Origin: Chionoecetes opilio
Lineage: Eukaryota; Arthropoda; Malacostraca; Decapoda; Majidae
Length of the DNA: 64,000 nucleotides
Direction: 5' to 3'
Assembly: GCA_016584305.1 (NCBI GenBank)
Contig: JACEEZ010020100.1
Coordinates: 1,551,429-1,615,428 of the forward strand
Program-made: the position numbers and the translations under genes
The notes under the pieces: model-generated
The model's input: the letters and a program-made list of their open reading frames with translations, nothing else
Database searches by the model: none
What the model was told of the DNA's origin: nothing
In this document: positions 43,541 to 56,757 of the stretch, piece after piece
Layout: the number at the start of each line of letters is the position of its first letter
Numbering within the stretch: position 1 is the stretch's first letter

Positions 43541-43732
43541 AAGTTGGTAGGAGTAATAATATAAAAAAGTAAAAGCAAAGTCGAAAAGCGCATCATTATT
43601 ACTGAAGCCCGTAAACAAGAGATTCTAGTATTCCTTCATGAATTAATACTAGTAAAATCTAGCAAAGTAACATTTACTTAGAGACAATATACCTTGTTTT
43701 TTTCATTCTCGGTAAATAAAATAAAATGGAAA

Positions 43733-43757
43733 CTACAAGAGGCCGCGAGACCTACAA
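43733..43757 (-). mobile_element. LINE family A scrap
   Basis: ACTACAAGAGGCCGCGAGAC only; about 25 bp of the conserved 3' end. Confidence 0.5.
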
Positions 43758-44455
<698 letters not shown>

Positions 44456-45203
44456 AGAAAATATACAAAAAAATACGATAATTGATGTAAATATAGCTGT
44501 GATTCACTATTTGATTACACGGAGGCTAAATATAAGACCGTAATTATCCCCACCAGTGTGTGTTAACAATAGGGAAAGCAGGAAATTAGTGTCAAGTAAT
44601 TGAATACGTAATATCAAGGTAGATAAGTTCATACTGAACAAAGGGGGAAGAAGTAGAGATCCCAAACACAGCAAGTAATTATTAGCGGGCGGAGATTTAG
44701 TACATCAATGACTAAAATAACACTGATTACGTTAATTAATATCCCCTCCACATGCCTTGATTTGTGTGGCCCACGTGATCATCTTAGCATCCGTTTTTGT
44801 TTTTCTCTCAGATATAATGATGACTAATACCCCTTTAAAAACCTGGATTATTATGAAAAATATGAGCATTTCGTGTCGAGTGGCAAAATCTCACCTCGTA
44901 TACGTCTTCGAATTCATTACACAATTTCCTCAATATGTAAAAGTAATTGCAGACCGTGAAATTCGTATCAGAACAGATTTTACCGAGCGGAAATATATAT
45001 GTGGTGAAAACATGTGTTACAAAAGGGAACAAATCGGTGCAAAGAAGTGTTATGTCTCTGCGATGCATTGTTTTGCCGAAGCCACGTTATGAATATCACA
45101 ACACTGGAAGCTGCGACGTTGTGACTGTGTTTTAATGTAATGTTGATGTAATCGTACTATAGTTTACTGAATGGTCATGCGTCCGTCCATCCGTCCGTCC
45201 GTA
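44456..45203. other. AT-rich non-coding sequence
   Basis: A plus-strand open frame of about 110 codons at 44757-45092 has no recognisable domain or repeat; coding status is unsupported. Confidence 0.35.
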
Positions 45204-45445
45204 CATAAGAACATAAGGAAGCTATACAATAAGCCCTGAGACCTACACGTGGTAGTTCCTGTTACTTAACACTACCTACATCCACCTTTCATCCCCATCC
45301 ATGAAATTGTCCAGCCTCCTCTTAAAGCTCCCTATTGATTCCGCACAAACTACCTGACGACTGAGTCCATTCCAATCATTAACCACCCTATTTGTGAACC
45401 AGTTTTTCCCTATTTCTTTTTTAAATCTACGCTTTTCGCACAGCA
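45204..45445 (-). pseudogene. LINE 3' end with RT C-terminus, family A
   Basis: The minus-strand frame reads KRRFKKEIGKNWFTNRVVND, WNGLSRQVVCAESIGSFKRR, LDNFMDGDERWM and stop at 45276, then the 3' UTR and tail. No frame break in this stretch. At 45446 it joins repeat C sequence, giving a chimeric open frame that is not a gene. Confidence 0.8.
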
Positions 45446-45465
45446 AAGGCTCTCTCATCTCTTGC

Positions 45466-45545
45466 CCGATTTCAATAAAACTTTCAGGAATGGTTAAGGT
45501 CATCCCTGAAATGGTTGCATATTATTGTGGGGCAGGTTTATAATT
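45466..45545 (+). repeat. Repeat C fragment
   Basis: GGTTAAGGTCATCCCTG with ATTTCAAT upstream and CAGGTTTATA downstream matches 38497-38575. Confidence 0.65.
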
Positions 45546-45720
45546 TTAATTTATTTAACAGTGGAGGCAAACAAGATTATTTAGGCTAATGTAACGGAAT
45601 GCCATTTATAATATATATAAAATGATCTTTCTTGTCTCTCTGAGTATCAAATGTAATATGAAAAAAGTACTAAAGTATCGATAACGAGTGAGCACTGAGC
45701 ATATATAATGAAAAATGATC

Positions 45721-45834
<114 letters not shown>

Positions 45835-46090
45835 ATTATAATCTTTATCAAAATCTATTATATTCATTACTAAGAATCACACCAGACTTAAGAACGATGC
45901 ATGTATGTTTTCATTCAATATTTTCATGAAGTATCTCGTTTTTATTCCTGTGATGTCTTAGTCGGAGAATGCTGAGGGAGAAAATAAAAAGGCGCATAGA
46001 GAAAAACTTAGAACACCAAAGCTCATAAGTCAATACGGCAAGGCATCGTGTGACATGCATGGCAGCAGCGGCAGCAGTCCGGTATATACA

Positions 46091-46365
46091 CACTCAGAAA
46101 TGGGGGTAGGTAGGTATTAAGGGTAGAATTGTTACATCGCACCATCACTACCCTTTTTAAACTCTATGTCCAGGCTGGAGGGTAGATGCTGCCGATTATA
46201 CCCTTCATCTACCCTTTATCTACCCTTTTTAGACGTGAGGCATGAGAAAGGGTATATTTGGGGTTGGAAAAGGGTATATTTGTAAGGGTAGAAAAAGGGT
46301 AGCAGTATTTCATCACTACAAACACCCTTTTTCTACCCTTTTCCTGCCCTTCTTTTCTAAGAGTG
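46091..46365 (-). mobile_element. AGGGTA-rich MITE, copy 1 (inverted)
   Basis: Ends CACTCAGAAA and TTTCTAAGAGTG, the family's two termini. The interior holds many AGGGTA and TACCCT words. Flanks are CA and TA, so the target duplication is not intact. Confidence 0.8.
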
Positions 46366-47140
<775 letters not shown>

Positions 47141-47208
47141 TTTTCGGGACAAGAGGAAGAGAGAGGAGTATGGTCGTGTGGTGACAGTTGCTGAGTGGCA
47201 TTGCCATA

Positions 47209-47491
47209 CACTCTTAGAAAAAAAGGGTAGGAAAAGGGTAGAAAAAGGGTGTTTATAGTGATGAAATACTGCTACCCTTACAAATATACCCTTTTGCAAC
47301 CCTAAATATACCCTTTTCAAACCCCAAATGTACCCTTTCTCAACCCTCTCGTCTAAAAAGGGTAGATAAAGGGTAGATGAAGGGTATAATCAGCAGCATC
47401 TACCCTCCAGCCTGGACATAGGGTATAAAAAGGGTAGTGATGGTGCGATGTAACAATTCTACCCTTAATATACCCCTTATTTCTGAGAGTG
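47209..47491 (+). mobile_element. AGGGTA-rich MITE, copy 2
   Basis: 283 bp from CACTCTTAGAAAAAAAGGGT to TATTTCTGAGAGTG, with TA directly on both sides. It is almost identical to copy 3 at 56799: I see a one-base deletion and a CCTT/CCCC difference. No coding capacity. It sits directly before the LINE at 47492. Confidence 0.85.
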
Positions 47492-50007
47492 TAGATCCTG
47501 TCAGGGTATGTTGCTTCCAGAATGCATGTCTGGACCGCGGGCACCATGACGACATCGACGCCTTCCACGAGGCGTTGATAGAGAGCATGCTGCATGCTGG
47601 CCAGACTGTTTGGTTTCTGCAGGAAGAGATCAAGGCAGGTACCAGGCTGGAATGAGTTTGTTCGTGAGGCGGAGAGTGCCGCGAGAGAGTCCTTCCTTGA
47701 GTGGAGAGCGGGTGGGGGTCTGCGTGGGGGGCCACTGGTTGAGAGGATGAGGAGCACCAGGGCCAGATTCAAGCTGTGTTTCAGGTGGTGTAATTTATGA
47801 CACATGAGCACCAGCTTCGAGCCCAGTCCCTGGCTGACAAGCTGGCCGCTGGTGACTCCTTTAACTTTTGGCGTGGCGTGCGAAGCACAAACCCGGGCTC
47901 ACACACGCTTCCCCTACGGGTCGATCACGCTGTGGGGGAGGAGGGCATCGACACCATGTAGGGTGACCACTTCAAGTGCATTCTCAACTGCGTGAGGGAC
48001 GAGGAGAGTGAGAATGCCCTGCGTGGCGAGATGCGGGGTGTGACGTTGCAGGGTTTCCGCAGCGTGGTCCACGAGGAAATGAGAGGGATATTGCAAAACC
48101 TCTCCTCCAGTGAGGCTTTGGGTATGGATGGGCTCACTTTTGGGGCATTTAAGTATGCGCCCCCCAGCCTGGTTACATGGCTCTGTCTCTTCATCAATGC
48201 CTGTGTCTGCCAGTACATACCCAATCAGGTCTTGGCAGTGCTTATAGTACCTTTATTTAAGAGCAAAGGGAAGGACCCTGCTAACTCTGGCAATTACAGG
48301 CCCATTACCATAGCGACCGTCCTGTCCAAGGTGCTGGAGAAAGTGGTGCTCCATCGTCTTGAGGCCTACTTGTATACACTGGACAATCAGTTCAGTTATA
48401 AGAAGGGCCTTGGCACTGAGATGTGCGTGTGGACATTGAAGAATATCATTCACTACTACACTTCCAGAAATTCACCTGCTTATCTGTGCTTCCTGGATGC
48501 CAGAAAGGCGTTTGACAGAGTGAATTAATGGCAGTCCTTCAATAAACTTTTAGTCAGGGGTACACCTGGGTACATTATTAATTTATCAATATACTGGTAC
48601 ACTACACAGTAATTTACTGTAAAGTGGGGTCATTCCCTCTCGCTGTCCTTTAGAACAGCCAATGGTATTCGGCAGGGGGGGATTCTATCTCCCTACCTGT
48701 ATAATGACTATAATGTGTACACGGATAATCTCAGTGCCAACCTTCGGGATACAGGTGTCGGCTGCTACATACATGATGGGTGCATCAACTCACTGAGCTA
48801 TGCTGATGATATGGTACTGCTCGTACTCACTGCGGATTTTTTTTTTTTTTTTTTTTTTTTTATAAACATTTGTGCCTATAGCGCCTGTAGGCAGTGGTGA
48901 CCCAGGGCTCGGATGGTAGGCTCTGGAGGTTCACTTGAGGGCTCTGATGATGGTTGGTCCTCGCCCGTAGTGGCGCAGGCAGGATTCTTATAGTGACGCC
49001 TGTGATTAGAGGCTCATGCCGCCCCCCTGTGTCCTCCGATGCACTCGCAATCGAAGGTAGAGTTGATGGGCAGGGCATGTGGGTGTTCTTAGGCCACTCG
49101 ACGGTGCAGAAAGGTTTTGGGTTTCTTCGGGGATCAAACTCGGGTCACCGAGAACGCCAGTCGGAGACGCTAACCACTTCGCTACCGCCTCCCCAACGTT
49201 GGATGCGTTGCAGGACCTCATCAATGTGTGTCAGGTGTATACTGCCAAGCATGACATTGTCTACATCACCACTAAGACAGAGTGCATGGTATTATCACCG
49301 GCACGCACTCAGGTGAATGACCTCAAAACAGCATGGCTCAGTGGGTCTGCCCTCACTTTTGTGGATAGATTCGCATACTTAGGCCATGTTATATCCCACG
49401 ATATGATTGATGATGATGACATCAACAAGCAGACCTCCAAGCTTCTTGTAGTGGGAAATACTCTCCAGAGGAAATTTTCCTACTGTAGCAGAGAGGTGAA
49501 AATGGAGTTATTCAGGAGTCACTGCTACTCTATATACTGCAACTCGCTGTGGTCGCGGATCAAGGTGGCCACTCTGAACTGACTTAAGGTCTGTCACAAT
49601 GACATCCTTAAGAGGCTTCTGGGGCTGCCCAGGTGGTGCAGCTCGTCCATGGTTTTCGCTAGGAACGGGGTGAACAATCTGGATGTGATCCGTCGACACT
49701 CCGTGTTCAGTTCAAGGAGTAGGGTGGAGCTCTCTACGAACTCCATCATCACCTCTGTCAGGCAGAGCTCGGCCTATGTATGTGGACCTATACAACAGCG
49801 GTGGCTGGGCCTGCTGTTTGTACATAATGTGGGGTAGCGCAGGTGTGCTTATAGTACGTATGCTTTCTATGTACAGCAGTGTCTATATTGCCCACATGTA
49901 TATGTTATGTTTTATTTGCTTAAGTACTTAAGTTCACTTCCTCATGTCTGTATGTTATGTTGTCGTCGTGTGTTTTTTTCCTGTATGCCTTCGGGTGAAA
50001 ATAAAAT
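47492..50007 (+). mobile_element. Non-LTR retrotransposon (LINE), decayed
   Basis: Plus strand. A linker comes first: HHDDIDAFHEALIESMLHAG (47540), PGWNEFVREAESAARESFLE (47655), TRARFKLCFRWCN (47757), DSFNFWRGVRSTNP (47850). The reverse transcriptase follows: LGMDGLTFGAFKY (48120), NYRPITIATVLSKVLEKV (48291), YLCFLDARKAFDRVN (48481) and a stop, then ANGIRQGGILSPYL (48658) and the catalytic LSYADDMVLL (48796). A SINE at 48837-49195 splits the frame. After it: LDALQDLINVCQVY, FAYLGHVIS, then further stops. A 3' UTR contains AATAAA near 49999 and runs into an ATT array. Stops near 47645, 47958, 48528 and 49579 show it is inactive. Confidence 0.9.
48837..49195 (-). mobile_element. tRNA-derived SINE inserted in LINE RT
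   Basis: On plus it starts with a run of 25 T (its poly(A) tail) and ends with the tRNA-like head. On minus the head reads GGTAGCGAAGTGGTTAGCGT (A box) and GACCCGAGTTTGATCCCC (B box, one mismatch from consensus). Its insertion next to the LINE YADD motif shows that the LINE was already in place. No clear long target duplication; a 4-bp GGAT occurs on both sides. Confidence 0.85.
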
Positions 50008-50168
50008 TATTATTATCATTATTATTATTATTATATAATAATAATAATAATAATAATATTGCCTAAAAGTCTACCAAGTTAGTGAAACATAAAGTGTTAC
50101 CGCAGCGTTTCTTACTATAATTCCCTGTATGTCCGTCTGTCCAGCTAAGGGTCCGCCATTTCTCTCCT
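50008..50168 (+). repeat. ATT/AAT array and repeat C fragment
   Basis: ATT then AAT units (50008-50060) act as the LINE tail or as the internal array of repeat C. GTTAGTGAAACAT and TGTCCGTCTGTCCAGCTAAG follow, as at 38400-38500. Confidence 0.7.
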
Positions 50169-50169
50169 A

Positions 50170-50487
<318 letters not shown>

Positions 50488-50991
50488 CCCATGCCAGACC
50501 GCAGGCCCGTCCGTCACGCTCCATCACCGCCGGAATGGTAATCTTTATAACGAATGGGGAAAAAGACAATACGTGATATTAATGACATACCACACTACCA
50601 CAGTCTGCGTCCGGAGCGTAATGGTAAAAGAATATATGCAATTATGATTAAGGACATGCCAGCAATTTTAGATGTGAAAAAATAAGCGAAAATCTTTACA
50701 TAAGAAATATTAGACTAACGAAAATCTTACAATATTTCACGTATGTTCCCAATTAAAACTTGTTTCTTCCTTTCAATTTTTTTATCGCACTATTTAGTAA
50801 TTGTTGAATATAATGTTTATTAATCTATTATGTTAAGGCTTAATGTATAGGTAGGTAGTAGTTTTGAGTTTGTCCCGAATACAGATACGTATAAATGGCA
50901 GTATTTTACCGGTGCACGCAGCTTCGAGGCAGCAATGCAGACACGAAATTTCTTGGCTTGACGCGCACATTGCAGAAGTGGTGCAGTTCAA
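50488..50991. other. AT-rich non-coding sequence
   Basis: Nothing recognised. Confidence 0.4.
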
Positions 50992-51193
50992 CCCCTTAAC
51001 ACCCAGATCTTTCCTTTGATATATGAAATCGTCTGTTGTTAGCCATAAAATTACGAAAAAGTATCTTAATATACCAAATTAGTTAGTAAACAAGGATACT
51101 AAACAGGTCATATCTATAAAATATTGCTTATATTCACTTATCATCTAAAGGTAGCCAAATTACAATGGAAATTACGTTCTGGGTCTCAAGGGG
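50992..51193. mobile_element. TTAA-type MITE, family B, copy 4
   Basis: Left end CCCCTTAACACCCAGATC, right end GGGTCTCAAGGGG followed by TTAA (51194-51197). The left flank is TCAA, one change from TTAA. It stands about 90 bp from the start of the 22-bp array. Confidence 0.75.
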
Positions 51194-51280
51194 TTAAGGA
51201 TACCAAAACACGTTAATCATTACCGTAAGATATGCAGCGATGACTGACATAAGCGGTAATGAGTCCCTATATATAGAGAA

Positions 51281-54200
51281 AGCAGAAATAGTCCCAAGAA
51301 ATAGCAGAGATAGTCCCAAGAAATAGCAGAAATATTCCCAAGAAACAGCAGAAATATTCCCAAGAAATAACATAAATAGTCCCAAGAAACAGCAGAAATA
51401 GTCCCAAGAAACAGCAGAAATAGTCCCAAGAAATAGCAGAGATAGTCCCAAGAAACAGCAGAAATAGTCCCAAGAAACAGCAGAAATAGTCCCAAGAAAC
51501 AGCAGAAATAGTCCCAAGAAATAGCAGAGATAAACCCAAGAAACAGCAGAAATAGTCCCAAGAAATAGCAGATATAGTCCCAAGAAATAGCAGAAATTGT
51601 CCCAAGAAACAGCAGAAATAGTCCCAAGAAATAACAGAAATAGTCCCAAGAAATAGCAGAATTAGTCCCAAGAAACAGCAGAAATAGTCCCAAGAAACAG
51701 CAGAAAGAGTCCCAAGAAACAGCAGAAATAGTCCCAAGAAACAGCAGAAATAGTCCCAAGAAATAGCGGAGATAGTCCCAAGAAACTGCAGAAATAGTCG
51801 CAAGAAACAGCAGAAATAGTCCCAAGAAACAGCAGAAATAGTCCCAAGAAACAGCAGAAATATTCCCAAGAAACAACAGATATAGTCCCAAGAAATAGCA
51901 GAAATAGTCCCAAGAAATAGCAGAAATAGTCCCAAGAAACAGCAGAAATATTCCCAAGAAATAGCAGAAATAGTCCCAAGAAACTGCAGAAATAGTCCCA
52001 AGAAACAACAAAAATAGTCCCAAGAAATAGCAGAAATAGTCCCAAGAAATAGCAGAAATAGTCCCAAGAAACAGCAGAAATAGTCCCAAGAAACAGCAGA
52101 AATAGTCTCAAGAAACAACAGGAATAGTCCCAAGAACCAGCAGAAATAGTCCCAAGAAACTGCAGAAATAGTCCCAAGAAACAACAGAAATAGTCCCAAG
52201 AACCAGCAGAAACAGTCCCAAGAAACAACAGAAATAGTCCCAAGGACCAGCAGAAATAGTCTCAAGAAACTGCAGAAATAGTCCCAAGAAACAGCAGAAA
52301 TAGTCCCAAGAAACAGCAGAAATAGTCCCAAGAAACAACAGAAATAGTCCCAAGAACCAGCAGAAATAGTCCCAAGAAATAGCAGAAATATTCCCAAGAA
52401 ATAGCAGAAATAGTCCCAAGAAACTGCAGAAATAGTCCCAAGAAACAACATAAATAGTCCCAAGAAACTGCAGAAATAGTCCCAAGAAACAACAGAAATA
52501 GTCCCAAGAACCAGCAGAAATAGTCCCAAGAAACAGAAGAAATAGTCCCAAGAAACAACAGAAATAGTCCCAAGAAACAGCAGAAATAGTCCCAAGAAAC
52601 AGCAGAAATAGTCTCAAGAAACAATAGGAATAGTCCCAAGAACCAGCAGAAATAGTCCCAAGAAACTGCAGAAATAGTCCCAAGAAACAACAGAAATAGT
52701 CCCAAGAACAAGCAGAAATAGTCCCAAGAAACAACAGAAATAGTCCCAAGGACCAGCAGAAATAGTCCCAAGAAACTGCAGAAATAGTCCCAAGAAACAG
52801 CAGAAATAGTCCCAAGAAACAGCAGAAATAGTCCCAAGAAACAACACAAATAGTCCCAAGAACCAGCAGAAATAGTCCCAAGAAACAGCAGAAATATTCC
52901 CAAGAAATAGCAGAAATAGTCCCAAGAAACTGCAGAAATAGTCCCAAGAAACAACAGAAATAGTCCCAAGAAACAGCAGAAATAGTCCCAAGAAACAACA
53001 GAAATAGTCCCAAGAACCAGCAGAAATAGTCCCAAGAAACAGAAGAAATAGTCCCAAGAAACAACAGAAATAGTCCCAAGAAACAGCAGAAATAGTCCCA
53101 AGAAACTGCAGAAATAGTCCAAGAAATAGAAGAAATAGTCCAAGAAACAGCAGAAATAGTCCAAGAAACAGCAGAAATAGTCCCAAGAAACTGCAGAAAT
53201 AGTCCCAAGAAATAGAAGAAATAGTCCCAAGGAACAGCAGAAATAGTCCAAGAAACTGCAGAAATAGTCCCAAGAAATAGAAGAATAGTCCCAAGAAATA
53301 GAAGAAATAGTCCCAAGAAACAGCAGAAATAGTCCCAAGAAACAGCAGAAATAGTCCCAAGAAACTGCAGAAATAGTCCCAAGAAATAGAAGAAATAGTC
53401 CCAAGAAATAGAAGAAATAGTCCCAAGAAACAGCAGAAATAGTCCCAAGAAACAGCAGAAATAGTCCCAAGAAACTGCAGAAATAGTCCCAAGAAACAGC
53501 AGAAATAGTCCCAAGAAACTGCAGAAATAGTCCCAAGAAACTGCAGAAATAGTCCCAAGAAACAGCAGAAATAGTCCCAAGAAACAGCAGAAATAGTCCC
53601 AAGAAACTGCAGAAATAGTCCCAAGAAACAGCACAAATAGTCCCAAGAAACTGCAGAAATAGTCCCAAGAAATAGAAGAAATAGTCCCAAGAAATAGAAG
53701 AAATAGTCCCAAGAAATAGAAGAAATAGTCCCAAGAAACAGCAGAAATAGTCCCAAGAAACTGCAGAAATAGTCCCAAGAAATAGAAGAAATAGTCCCAA
53801 GAAATAGAAGAAATAGTCCCAAGAAACAGCAGAAATAGTCCCAAGAAACAACATAAATAGTCCCAAGAACCAGCAGAAATAGTCCCAAGAAACAGAAGAA
53901 ATAGTCCCAAGAAACAGCAGAAATAGTCCCAAGAAACAACAGAAATAGTCCCAAGAAACAGCAGAAATAGTCCCAAGAAACAACAGAATTAGTCCCAAGA
54001 AACAGCAGAAATAGTCCCAAGAAACAACAGGAATAGTCCCAAGAACCAGCAGAAATAGTCCCAAGAAATAGAAGAAAGAGTCCCAAGAAATAGCAGAAAT
54101 AGTCCCAAGAAACTGCAGAAATAGTCCCAAGAAACAACAGAAATAGTCCCAAGAAACAGCAGAAATAGTCCCAAGAAACAACAGAAATAGTCCCAAGAAC

Positions 54201-56696
54201 CAGCAGAAATAGTCCCAAGAAACAGAAGAAATAGTCCCAAGAAACAACAGAAATAGTCCCAAGAAACAGCAGAAATAGTCCCAAGAAACTGCAGAAATAG
54301 TCCCAAGAAATAGAAGAAATAGTCCCAAGAAACAGCAGAAATAGTCCCAAGAAACAGCAGAAATAGTCCCAAGAAACTGCAGAAATAGTCCCAAGAAATA
54401 GAAGAAATAGTCCCAAGGAACAGCAGAAATAGTCCCAAGAAACTGCAGAAATAGTCCCAAGAAATAGAAGAAATAGTCCCAAGAAATAGAAGAAATAGTC
54501 CCAAGAAACAGCAGAAATAGTCCCAAGAAACAGCAGAAATAGTCCCAAGAAACTGCAGAAATAGTCCCAAGAAATAGAAGAAATAGTCCCAAGAAATAGA
54601 AGAAATAGTCCCAAGAAACAGCAGAAATAGTCCCAAGAAACAACAGAAATAGTCCCAAGAAACAGCAGAAATAGTCCCAAGAAACTGCAGAAATAGTCCC
54701 AAGAAATAGAAGAAATAGTCCCAAGAAACAGCAGAAATAGTCCCAAGAAACAGCAGAAATAGTCCCAAGAAACTGCAGAAATAGTCCCAAGAAATAGAAG
54801 AAATAGTCCCAAGGAACAGCAGAAATAGTCCCAAGAAACTGCAGAAATAGTCCCAAGAAATAGAAGAAATAGTCCCAAGAAATAGAAGAAATAGTCCCAA
54901 GAAACAGCAGAAATAGTCCCAAGAAACAGCAGAAATAGTCCCAAGAAACTGCAGAAATAGTCCCAAGAAATAGAAGAAATAGTCCCAAGAAATAGAAGAA
55001 ATAGTCCCAAGAAACAGCAGAAATAGTCCCAAGAAACAGCAGAAATAGTCCCAAGAAACTGCAGAAATAGTCCCAAGAAACAGCAGAAATAGTCCCAAGA
55101 AACTGCAGAAATAGTCCCAAGAAACTGCAGAAATAGTCCCAAGAAACAGCAGAAATAGTCCCAAGAAACAGCAGAAATAGTCCCAAGAAACTGCAGAAAT
55201 AGTCCCAAGAAACAGCAGAAATAGTCCCAAGAAACTGCAGAAATAGTCCCAAGAAATAGAAGAAATAGTCCCAAGAAATAGAAGAAATAGTCCCAAGAAA
55301 CAGCAGAAATAGTCCCAAGAAACAGCAGAAATAGTCCCAAGAAATAGAAGAAATAGTCCCAAGAAACAGCAGAAATAGTCCCAAGAAACAACATAAATAG
55401 TCCCAAGAACCAGCAGAAATAGTCCCAAGAAACAGAAGAAATAGTCCCAAGAAACAGCAGAAATAGTCCCAAGAAACAACAGAAATAGTCCCAAGAAACA
55501 GCAGAAATAGTCCCAAGAAACAACAGAATTAGTCCCAAGAAACAGCAGAAATAGTCCCAAGAAACAACAGGAATAGTCCCAAGAAACAGCAGAAATAGTC
55601 CCAAGAAATAGAAGAAATAGTCCCAAGAAACAGCAGAAATAGTCCCAAGAAACAGCAGAAATAGTCCCAAGAAACTGCAGAAATAGTCCCAAGAAATAGA
55701 AGAAATAGTCCCAAGAAATAGAAGAAATAGTCCCAAGAAACAGCAGAAATAGTCCCAAGAAACAGCAGAAATAGTCTCAAGAAACAACAGGAATAGTCCC
55801 AAGAACCAGCAGAAATAGTCCCAAGAAACTGCAGAAATAGTCCCAAGAAACAACAGAAATAGTCCCAAGAACCAGCAGAAACAGTCCCAAGAAACAACAG
55901 AAATAGTCCCAAGGACCAGCAGAAATAGTCCCAAGAAACTGGAGAAATAGTCCCAAGAAACAGCAGAAATAGTCCCAAGAAACAGCAGAAATAGTCCCAA
56001 GAAACAACAGAAATAGTCCCAAGAACCAGCAGAAATAGTCCCAAGAAACAGCAGAAATATTCCCAAGAAATAGCAGAAATAGTCCCAAGAAACTGCAGAA
56101 ATAGTCCCAAGAAACAACATAAATAGTCCCAAGAAACTGCAGAAATAGTCCCAAGAAACAACAGAAATAGTCCCAAGAACCAGCAGAAATAGTCCCAAGA
56201 AACAGAAGAAATAGTCCCAAGAAACAACAGAAATAGTCCCAAGAAACAGCAGAAATAGTCCCAAGAAACAGCAGAAATAGTCTCAAGAAACAACAGGAAT
56301 AGTCCCAAGAACCAGCAGAAATAGTCCCAAGAAACAACAGGAATAGTCCCAAGAAACAGCAGAAATAGTCCCAAGAACCAGCAGAAATAGTCCCAAGAAA
56401 CAACATAAATAGTCCCAAGAACCAGCAGAAATAGTCCCAAGAAACAACAGAAATAGTCCCAAGAAACAGCAGAAATAGTCCCAGGAACCAGCAGAAATAG
56501 TCCCAAGAAATAGAAGAAATAGTCCCAAGAAACAGCAGAAATAGTCCCAAGAAACAGCAGAAATAGTCCCAAGAAACAGCAGAAATAGTCCCAAGAAACA
56601 GCAGAAATAGTCCCAAGAAACAGCAGAAATAGTCCCAAGAACCAGCAGAAATAGTCCCAAGAAATAGAAGAAATAGTCCCAAGAAACAACATAAAT
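51281..56696. repeat. 22-bp minisatellite, about 246 units, with 506-bp HOR
   Basis: The unit is AGAAATAGTCCCAAGAAACA plus GC. Variants of the last six or seven bases define unit types: CAGCAG, CTGCAG, CAACAG, CCAGCAG, TAGAAG, CAGAAG, TAGCAG. A rare AGTCTCAAG unit at 52104 and 52610, and again at 55773 and 56279, lies 506 bp (23 units) apart in both pairs, and the order of variants between them agrees. A second period of 396 bp (18 units) shows from CCAAGGAACAGC at 54414 and 54810. The minus strand lacks stops in every phase of the consensus, so frames of over 1,000 codons arise; the 22-residue period is GLFLLFLGTISAVSWDYFCC plus FL. Confidence 0.97.
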
Positions 56697-56757
56697 GGGA
56701 AGAGCAGTGTGAGTGCGTCATGATTCAAGTCACGACAACAACACTGACACAAATTAA

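Noticed and set aside
45276..45503. Small protein beginning MTLTIPESFIEIGQ on minus
   Set aside because: Its first part is repeat C and the rest is the LINE family A C-terminus; a chimera of two repeats.
47353..47811. Minus-strand frames opposite the LINE linker
   Set aside because: Shadows of the plus-strand LINE sequence, which has recognisable family motifs; the minus frames have none.
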